A stretch of DNA of 11,151 nt from Methanomicrobia archaeon LH_S13. Lineage in GTDB: Archaea > Halobacteriota > Syntropharchaeia > Alkanophagales > Methanospirareceae. Both the position numbers and the translations under genes were made by a program. Below the pieces are notes generated by a model. The model ran no database searches. It had not been told where the DNA came from and saw nothing but the letters and a program-made list of their open reading frames with translations. Of the stretch, positions 6,261 to 11,151 are shown one piece after another (the first letter of the stretch is position 1; each line of letters opens with the position of its first letter). The DNA lies in the NCBI GenBank assembly GCA_023659785.1, contig JAGXOR010000034.1, positions 1 to 11,151 of the forward strand. The letters are read 5' to 3'.

Positions 6261-7895
6261 ATGCACAAAATCTTTAAAACACTCGGAATAATCGCAATCT
6301 TAGTGCTACTTATGTTAGCAACGGCTAGTAGTACTGCGGGTGTAACCCAAAATGTCCTTACAGCTAAGCAGTTAGTCGAGCTACATGATCAAGATTATCA
6401 AATTAAATTATGGGGCTCTCTTGACAGCCCTCGTCGTGAATACGTAGAAATCCCCGTTGATGAACCATTTCAGATTTCAGGTCATGTATATGCGGATATA
6501 TATAAAAATGGAGAATACCTTTACACGGCAAGATTTGATGGTTGTGATGTGAATATTTTCGTCAAAAAAATCATAGCTGATCATGAGATAGGAGTAGCCG
6601 GCTGTATACCGCATACAAATCACTCAGGATATTTTTCTTATACTGATCGTATCAAAACGATGCATTTCATTCGAGACTACGAAGATATAAATAGATTAGG
6701 TCTTTACAATGTGAGCATGTCAGCACAAGTAATGAGAGAGTTAGAAGATGGGAGTTTTACATATGTGCCAGGATTAGAACCTGCACACTTTACACCCATC
6801 TTTATTAGTGCTTTTGAGCTTGAGCCAACACCAACACCTCCACCGGTAGTAAGACTAACACCACGTCCAACACCAACGCCAATATCTATACCAGTAGCAA
6901 CACCAACACCTCCAGTAGTGTTGCCAATTTCTCCAGAATATCTATATCTTATTCCGATAGCACTATTTCTGATCCTATTGCCTTTCATATTTTACATAAG
7001 AGGAAAGAGGAAAAAGCCAGCAACAACTTCTCCAGAAAAGCCATCGCTTTCTCCTGAACAAAAAGTAAAAGAAGAACAAATCACTCCTCAACCTCAAATA
7101 TCCGAATCAATATTTATTACAATAGAAAGAGCAATCTATGACCCATGCAAACGAGATTTTATTGAAAGAGCATTACCACGAATGAAAGAATGGATAAATC
7201 GCTATGACCCAGGTGCTTATTGGTTTGCTCTATCAATACAAAACAATACCGATAGAGCGATAGAAGAATGGGGCGTTGAGTTAGAAACTTCTTCTGCTCT
7301 CAAAGTAGAAAAGGCAATAATTGAGGGGATGGAATATAAAATCGAACTGCGTGAAACACATCCAGAGCCATATAAAAACACGTATGTAATTGGCGTGCCG
7401 AAAGAATACGGCATTGTAATTCCAAAAGGAGGTGCACAGCGTGTTTATTTCAAGTTACATACTGAAAAGCCAAAAACAACATATGAAATCAGTGGTGTTT
7501 TCAAAAGCAAAATTACAGGTGATGTGCCAATACGAGCAAAGGAGTTCAAATATCTGTGTGATGCAGGCGTATCGTCAAAAGCGGTAAAAGCGGAATTGAA
7601 AAAGACATTTCCGGAAAAAGATGCTGCAAGGCTTGCATTGTCGTTTAAAACAATTCAAGAGCTCGATAGAATGAGCAATCAGGAAGCAAAAACAGGAGAA
7701 TACCTGGATAAGCTTTCAGTGCTTAAAAATCGCACCGAAGGATTCAGCGATAAGTTTACGAAACATCTGGAAGAGTTCTCAAGGTTTATGAAAGAGGAGC
7801 AGTTGGAATATTTAGATGATACGTATAAGGAAAAGGTAAAGAGATTCTGCACGAACTTGGTAGACGTATGGATAAGTGAGTTTTTGAAAGGGTGA
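6261..7895 (+). CDS. Receptor-like type I membrane protein: ectodomain, TP-rich stalk, cytoplasmic beta domain, PEKDA module
   Basis: The 544-residue protein has a signal peptide (1-27), an extracellular domain (about 30-187) with two Cys (95, 115) that could form a disulfide, and a Pro/Thr-rich stalk (about 189-222, PTPTP repeats). One membrane helix (about 226-247) is followed by RGKRKK, so the rest is cytoplasmic. Residues about 283-433 are beta-patterned and Ig/adaptin-ear-like (WFALSIQNNTDRAIEEWGVE, later IPKGGAQRVYFKL). Residues 441-544 form the helical module with FPEKDAARLALSF, shared with the PEGA protein (2694-3839) and the soluble protein (9752-10642). The overall plan suggests a surface receptor signalling to a cytoplasmic partner. 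GGAGGT occurs 17 bases upstream, too far for a standard site; the in-frame TAA of the previous gene leaves 6261 as the only ATG. Codon choice shifts toward the cytoplasmic-gene style within the module. Confidence 0.9.
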   Translation: MHKIFKTLGIIAILVLLMLATASSTAGVTQNVLTAKQLVELHDQDYQIKLWGSLDSPRREYVEIPVDEPFQISGHVYADIYKNGEYLYTARFDGCDVNIFVKKIIADHEIGVAGCIPHTNHSGYFSYTDRIKTMHFIRDYEDINRLGLYNVSMSAQVMRELEDGSFTYVPGLEPAHFTPIFISAFELEPTPTPPPVVRLTPRPTPTPISIPVATPTPPVVLPISPEYLYLIPIALFLILLPFIFYIRGKRKKPATTSPEKPSLSPEQKVKEEQITPQPQISESIFITIERAIYDPCKRDFIERALPRMKEWINRYDPGAYWFALSIQNNTDRAIEEWGVELETSSALKVEKAIIEGMEYKIELRETHPEPYKNTYVIGVPKEYGIVIPKGGAQRVYFKLHTEKPKTTYEISGVFKSKITGDVPIRAKEFKYLCDAGVSSKAVKAELKKTFPEKDAARLALSFKTIQELDRMSNQEAKTGEYLDKLSVLKNRTEGFSDKFTKHLEEFSRFMKEEQLEYLDDTYKEKVKRFCTNLVDVWISEFLKG

Positions 7896-7913
7896 AAAAG
7901 GAGGTGAAAAAAG

Positions 7914-8105
7914 ATGTCCCAAGATATGGTGTTGGTGAAAAGAAAAGAGATTAGAGCAATAATTGAAGAAATAGAAGATAGGTTAGACGAGTTGGAAATA
8001 TTGACGGAACCGGAATTTATGAAAGAAGTGAAAAAGAGAGCGGAAGATGTGGAAAGGGGAATAGAAGGACTTAATGAAGAGCAGATAGAGGATCTGCTGA
8101 AATAA
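7914..8105 (+). CDS. RelB-like antitoxin
   Basis: This 63-residue acidic helical protein sits immediately upstream of a RelE-family toxin frame. Its size, Glu-rich helices and the DELEILTEPEFMKEVKKRAED segment fit short RelB-type antitoxins, which wrap around and neutralise the RelE mRNA interferase and repress their own operon. A very strong AAGGAGGTGA (7898-7907) lies before the ATG, and only 18 bases separate it from the receptor gene. Its stop TAA overlaps the first codon of the toxin frame. The pair may be a stability module lodged between the receptor and AAA genes rather than a part of their system. Confidence 0.8.
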   Translation: MSQDMVLVKRKEIRAIIEEIEDRLDELEILTEPEFMKEVKKRAEDVERGIEGLNEEQIEDLLK

Positions 8106-8362
8106 AACTTAAAGCACATCCGTTATTTGAGAAAGACATAAAGAAACTGGATAAGAAGGACAAAGAGCGGCTTTCAGGTGCATTAAAGAGGATAAAAGAG
8201 AACCCCACGAGATATAAACCAGTTAAAGGTATTTCAAATGGTTTTCGTCTCAGAATCGGAAATCTAAGGGTTGTTTATATGGTTAAAGGAGATAAAATCT
8301 GGATATTAATTGTAGAGAAGCGAAAGCAAGTGTATAAGGAGATGAAGAAACGATTAAGATGA
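8102..8362 (+). CDS. relE: RelE-family mRNA interferase toxin lacking a standard start codon
   Basis: From the ATA at 8102 the frame encodes 86 residues with a full RelE/ParE fold pattern: helices with HPLFEKDIKKLDKKDKERL, then NPTRYKPVKG, then GFRLRIGNLRVVYMV and IVEKRKQVY. Arg56, Arg74 and Tyr78 match the basic and Tyr residues that RelE toxins use in ribosome-dependent mRNA cleavage. The expected start, homologous to MK.. in relatives, reads ATA. The frame is closed by TGA at 8075 and holds no ATG, GTG or TTG before Met60. The ATA overlaps the antitoxin stop as ATAA, where coupled pairs usually show ATGA. Either a rare ATA start is used through coupling, or an ATG-to-ATA change has silenced the toxin while the antitoxin survives. 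The coding body is otherwise intact. Confidence 0.75.
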   Translation: MKLKAHPLFEKDIKKLDKKDKERLSGALKRIKENPTRYKPVKGISNGFRLRIGNLRVVYMVKGDKIWILIVEKRKQVYKEMKKRLR

Positions 8363-8418
8363 GCATTTTGAAAACCTGGATAGGGATCTGTAAAATTTAG
8401 ATTTAGGAATGCAGAAAA

Positions 8419-9543
8419 ATGAACCCGCTATTAGAGCAGGAATATCTGAACAAAATAAAAGAATGCAAGGAGAATGCGAAGAACTATTACGATAGCGGAG
8501 ACTATGCGAAGGCGAGTGAAGAGTATTTGAAATGCAGTAAACACTGCGAGATTTTAGTGAAAAAGACGGAGAACGAGACTAAAAAGAAGGAGTATTACGA
8601 TGCGTTTGAGAAGTTCGTGGATGCTTCGGTGAAGTTGAAGAGGATGAAAACAGCCGATGTAAGCGAAACAAAGAAAGAGCATGAAGGAGGAGAGGAAAAA
8701 ACAGGATTTGAACAATATATCCTGGATAACGTTATGCAGAAGGAAAAGGAAAGTCTGCCTTCATGGGATGATATTGGTGGCTTGGAGAATGTAAAGGACT
8801 TGATAAAGAAGTCGGTTGTAATTGGGATAATAGAGAAGAAGCCAAAGGCTATAGAAGCATGGAACACGATTTTGTTTTACGGACCGCCGGGAACAGGAAA
8901 GACGTTAATGGCAGCAGCAGTTGCAAAGAACATAGATGCAGCTTTCTTCGATGTGAAAGTAAGCCAGATGCTATCGAAATATTATGGCGAATCGCCAAAG
9001 ATAATGTCTGCTTTGTTCGAGGTAGCAAGAGAGGAAGCGCCTTCAGTCGTGTTTATTGATGAGTTCGACTCGATTGCGTTAAGCAGAGGAGTGGATATAG
9101 ATGAAGAATCGAGAAGAGGATTATCTACTTTGCTTGCGGAGTTAGATGGATTAGGGTCAAAAACAAGTAAGCAGAAATTTGTTCTGGTGATTGCAGCTAC
9201 GAATAGGCCGGATGCAATAGACGAGGCGGTAATGAGCAGGTTTGGGAAGAAGATTGAGATACCATTGCCGGATTATGATGCGTGTAAGAAGATTCTGAGG
9301 ATACATACAGAGAGGAAAGGGGTTGGGTTGGAAGATAAAGTGTTATATGACAAGTTGGCGAGGTATTGTGTTGAGCATAAGATGAGTGGTCGTGATATAA
9401 AATTCATGTGTACGGAAGCGATATGGCAGATGCTGGACGAGATGAACCCGAGGTTGGAGAAGCTTGCGGAGGAACCTTATGAGAAGATAAGGGAATATGA
9501 GTTGAAGACGAGGGAGATGAAGAAGGTGGATTTTGGAAGATGA
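8419..9543 (+). CDS. MIT-domain AAA ATPase of the Vps4/katanin class
   Basis: The 374-residue cytoplasmic protein begins with a three-helix MIT-type domain (about 5-76: YDSGDYAKASEEYLKCSKHC). After a linker (about 79-112) comes a classical AAA module opening with SWDDIGGLENVK. Visible elements are Walker A GPPGTGKT (155-162), a pore loop with SKYYGES (186-192), Walker B VFIDEFD (211-217), SRRGLSTLLAELDG (231-244), sensor-1 Asn262 in AATNRPD and the arginine-finger region MSRFGKK (272-278). IPLPD and a helical lid follow. The set matches Vps4/CdvC ATPases, which bind ESCRT-III tails through MIT and pull subunits through the hexamer pore. It is somewhat shorter than eukaryotic Vps4, and a Vps4-type beta domain is not obvious. 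A candidate substrate is the helical protein at 2034-2633. The start lacks a good ribosome binding site, and a 56-base gap follows the toxin frame. Confidence 0.93.
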   Translation: MNPLLEQEYLNKIKECKENAKNYYDSGDYAKASEEYLKCSKHCEILVKKTENETKKKEYYDAFEKFVDASVKLKRMKTADVSETKKEHEGGEEKTGFEQYILDNVMQKEKESLPSWDDIGGLENVKDLIKKSVVIGIIEKKPKAIEAWNTILFYGPPGTGKTLMAAAVAKNIDAAFFDVKVSQMLSKYYGESPKIMSALFEVAREEAPSVVFIDEFDSIALSRGVDIDEESRRGLSTLLAELDGLGSKTSKQKFVLVIAATNRPDAIDEAVMSRFGKKIEIPLPDYDACKKILRIHTERKGVGLEDKVLYDKLARYCVEHKMSGRDIKFMCTEAIWQMLDEMNPRLEKLAEEPYEKIREYELKTREMKKVDFGR

Positions 9544-9675
9544 AATTAGAGGAATTTAGGAGGGGAGAAGATAAGTTTGTGTAAAAAATCTGAAAACCAA
9601 ATAAGCTTTGAGATAGGCAGTTAGGGATGTGAAGGTGAAGATGAGAATATAAGGAAATTTGAGGGAGGTGACAAA
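9544..9675 (+). other. 132-base spacer with no supported gene
   Basis: The stretch after the AAA gene contains purine-rich ribosome-binding-like runs (AGGAGGGG near 9558 and GGGAGGTGA at 9663-9671) but only tiny reading frames. A TTG-started frame after the first run gives about 15 residues before a stop. The second run serves the half zinc-ribbon frame at 9676. It may hold remnants of a decayed gene. Confidence 0.4.
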
Positions 9676-9695
9676 ATGTATTGCCCAAAATGCGG
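9673..9695 (+). repeat. 23-base direct repeat, copy 1 (start of half zinc ribbon)
   Basis: The 23 bases, beginning AAAATGTATTGCC, are identical to those at 10641-10663. Both copies cover the start codon and first CxxC knuckle of a zinc-ribbon frame and flank the module gene. Identity at synonymous sites suggests recent duplication or conversion. Confidence 0.7.
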
Positions 9696-9762
9696 TAAGG
9701 AGAATCCGGAAGAAGTGGATTTCTGTATGAAGCGTGTGGAGGATTTGAGAAATGGAATATAA
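9676..9762 (+). CDS. 28-residue half zinc ribbon / possible leader peptide
   Basis: A strong GGGAGGTGA at 9663-9671 precedes an ATG whose frame encodes MYCPKCGKENPEEVDFCMK and then RVEDLRNGI before a stop. The first CxxC is intact, but the second knuckle of a zinc-ribbon domain, expected to read like FCMKCGEDL, has lost its last Cys: after FCMK the sequence is RVEDL. Another frame at 9735 reads CGG, so a small indel may have broken a formerly complete ribbon. The damaged segment now supplies GGAGGAT (9738-9744) for the next gene, whose ATG at 9752 lies inside this frame. It may act only as a translational leader or be a remnant of a ribbon-module fusion. Confidence 0.45.
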   Translation: MYCPKCGKENPEEVDFCMKRVEDLRNGI

Positions 9763-10642
9763 GATAGAGAACGTAGAGGAAAAACTAAGGGAGATATATC
9801 CAGAAAAAGATGCGCAGAGATTTGCTAATTCGTTCAGGATTATACTGGATATTCAAAGAGACTACTGCAACACGAATACGAGATTAGAGGATATAGACCG
9901 AGAATTAGAACTTTTAAGAGAGCATTTGAAGGATAAAAAGGAAATCATAAACGAAATAGACAATTTTTTGAAGCGGATAAGCTTTGGCTTAAGGGGAAAG
10001 AACGAATCTTTGTCAAAGGAGGATGTTAAAGAAATTGAGCAATTCGGTAAAAAACTCACGGAGAAGATGAATGCAAGATTTTTTGATGCTCCTGATGTTC
10101 AAATTCAAAGGATAAAAAGAATACCAGAAACAGAAATTAAAGATGTTAAGGATTTTTACACGGTTGAGCTTCATTTATCGGAATTGCAGAAGTCAATACT
10201 TGGAGCGGAGGCAGAACTCTGGGCAGACGAAAAGATCCTTCCCGCATTACTAAAAAGTGGTGTGTTCATCCTCGTAGGAGCATGGGAAGGAAGCGAGATG
10301 TTTGACAGGTTAATAGCGTATAAAATAGCAAACGAACTTGAGAAAAGGGGTATTAACAGTTTGGTGATGAGTGACAGGTATTGGTGGGAGGCTAAAAATA
10401 AATGTGGATATGAGAAGTCTGCCCTAATAAGCGTTGGTGGTCCAATAGTAAATCGTTTTTCAAATGATGAGATTGCAGAGAGGTTTGGAATGGAGAAATA
10501 CGTAACTACGATTGGAATAAAAGAGATTGAAGAGCAGTTGGTTGGTTATGTGTGGGGTACTGATGCAAGAAGCACATTGAATGCAGGTAAGATATTTGTT
10601 GAGTCTCATCTGGATGAGTTTGTGAGAAGGTTAAAGGAATAA
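9752..10642 (+). CDS. Soluble protein: PEKDA helical module plus alpha/beta domain with GGPxxN
   Basis: The 296-residue cytoplasmic protein starts with the helical module (about 7-112; YPEKDAQRFANSF, then DYCNTNT) shared with the two membrane proteins upstream; here it is N-terminal and has no membrane anchor. A linker leads to an alpha/beta region (about 135-296) that looks Rossmann-like. It contains GVFILVGAWEG (170-180), alternating strand-helix pattern, SVGGPIVN (227-234) and a final helix rich in charged residues. GGPxxN loops occur in several archaeal proteins of unclear function, so no activity can be assigned. GGAGGAT at 9738-9744 supports the start, and the frame overlaps the half zinc ribbon by 11 bases. 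The stop TAA at 10640-10642 almost touches the next zinc-ribbon ATG. It is a candidate soluble effector or adaptor for the module-bearing receptors. Confidence 0.88.
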   Translation: MEYKIENVEEKLREIYPEKDAQRFANSFRIILDIQRDYCNTNTRLEDIDRELELLREHLKDKKEIINEIDNFLKRISFGLRGKNESLSKEDVKEIEQFGKKLTEKMNARFFDAPDVQIQRIKRIPETEIKDVKDFYTVELHLSELQKSILGAEAELWADEKILPALLKSGVFILVGAWEGSEMFDRLIAYKIANELEKRGINSLVMSDRYWWEAKNKCGYEKSALISVGGPIVNRFSNDEIAERFGMEKYVTTIGIKEIEEQLVGYVWGTDARSTLNAGKIFVESHLDEFVRRLKE

Positions 10643-10663
10643 AATGTATTGCCCAAAATGCGG
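10641..10663 (+). repeat. 23-base direct repeat, copy 2 (start of zinc ribbon-Alba gene)
   Basis: This is identical to 9673-9695. Recombination between the copies would delete the module gene at 9752-10642 and join the two ribbon genes, so the pair marks a potential deletion endpoint. Confidence 0.7.
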
Positions 10664-11151
10664 AAAGGCAAATCCTGAAGGGAAGGTTTTGTATGCACTG
10701 CGGTGCTGATTTGAATGGACACAAAGTGGAGATAAAGCCGGAGATTGAAGTTAGTCCGAAAATAGAGGCAAAAGCAGAAGGTGTTCCTTATCCAAAATGG
10801 AAGCCCCTAATTGAGAGCTACGTAGAAGTCAAATCTGAAGGGAAATTGCCAGTCTATTCAAGATTTGCTGAATTTGATGAAAAGCCGTTTTGTCCACAAT
10901 GTGGATGTTATGATAGCTTAAACAAACTTGGAGAAGAAAGCGAAATTGTGTATGAAAACGAAAACCGCTACTTATGCAAATATATTCTTTATAAGTGCCT
11001 TAATTCAACCTGCGGCAAGAAATTTTTGAAATTTGTATCTAAAAAGAGTGAAAATGTTGTTATATATGCCGGGAGTAAATCTATAATGAGTTATGTTTTA
11101 GAAGTAGTAAGTGCATTCAACAATGGTATAAAAGAAGTGGTTATAGTAGGG
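10644..11151 (+). CDS. Frameshifted zinc ribbon-Alba fusion protein, cut by the window end
   Basis: The first frame encodes MYCPKCGKANPEG and would stop at 10709 as ...YALRC. Removing one G from GGG at 10680-10682 gives NPEGRFCMHCGADL, a perfect second knuckle, and an open frame to the window edge. After a charged linker a second zinc ribbon appears (CPQCGC at 10891, then KCLNSTCGKKF to about 11023). From 11050 the sequence ENVVIYAGSKSIMSYVLEVV and NGIKEVVIVG follows, which aligns with the N-terminal half of Alba domains, dimeric DNA/RNA-binding proteins of archaea; a Lys sits where Alba carries its acetylatable Lys. I know of no described ribbon-ribbon-Alba fusion. The extra G may be a sequencing error, a true lesion or a recoding site. 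Alternatively the protein starts at ATG 10693, with GGGAAGG before it. Confidence 0.7.

Noticed and set aside
6704..6988. Minus-strand Gly/Val-rich frame
   Set aside because: It is the complement of the Pro/Thr-rich stalk codons of the receptor-like protein and has no independent support.
8859..9059. 66-residue + frame inside the AAA gene
   Set aside because: It lies wholly within the Walker A to Walker B coding region of a clear AAA ATPase in another frame.
9560..9625. Possible TTG-started short frame after AGGAGGGG
   Set aside because: Only about 15 residues before a stop and no similarity that can be seen; the ribosome-binding-like run may be chance in purine-rich DNA.

Overview
The window looks archaeal. 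Evidence: GGAGGTGA-type ribosome binding sites, a short TATAAAAG box, an Alba-type domain at the right edge, a PEGA-domain surface protein, a Vps4-like AAA ATPase and a RelE/RelB pair of the kind common in Euryarchaeota. The surface proteins with TP-rich stalks and PEGA repeats suggest a methanogen- or methanotroph-related euryarchaeon, but the lineage cannot be fixed from sequence alone. Every convincing gene is on the + strand; minus-strand reading frames are Ser/Leu/Phe-rich shadows of acidic, Lys/Glu-rich genes. No rRNA, tRNA, CRISPR array or transposase was seen.

Layout. (1) 77-2633: a long coiled-coil protein ending in a winged-helix-like region, followed 7 bases later by a small, charged, all-helical protein that may be a divergent ESCRT-III/CdvB-like subunit. 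(2) 2647-3839: a terminator-like hairpin, then a secreted/anchored PEGA protein with one membrane helix and a cytoplasmic helical module. (3) 3947-5289: an accessory pair, a DUF4145/HEPN-type protein with an RX4H motif and a C2H2-like zinc-finger protein. (4) 5327-7895: a TATA-like box, a 48-residue signal-peptide mini-protein, a two-helix membrane protein with a beta-rich cytoplasmic domain, and a large receptor-like protein ending in the same helical module. (5) 7914-8362: an antitoxin/RelE toxin pair whose toxin frame has no ATG, GTG or TTG start. (6) 8419-9543: an MIT-domain Vps4/katanin-type AAA ATPase. (7) 9676-11151: a 28-residue half zinc ribbon, a soluble protein starting with the same helical module, and a frameshifted zinc-ribbon/Alba fusion running off the window.

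The most interesting thread is a ~105-residue helical module with a PEKDAxRxAxSF signature. It appears in three otherwise unrelated architectures: two type I membrane proteins (cytoplasmic C-terminus) and one soluble protein (N-terminus). These share a neighbourhood with an MIT-AAA ATPase, a coiled-coil/winged-helix protein and an ESCRT-III-like candidate. My working hypothesis is a membrane-associated ESCRT/Cdv-like remodelling or signalling system in which module-bearing receptors recruit or are remodelled by the AAA machine. The AAA, MIT, PEGA, HEPN, RelE and Alba calls rest on visible motifs. The ESCRT-III call and the idea of a single system are inference.
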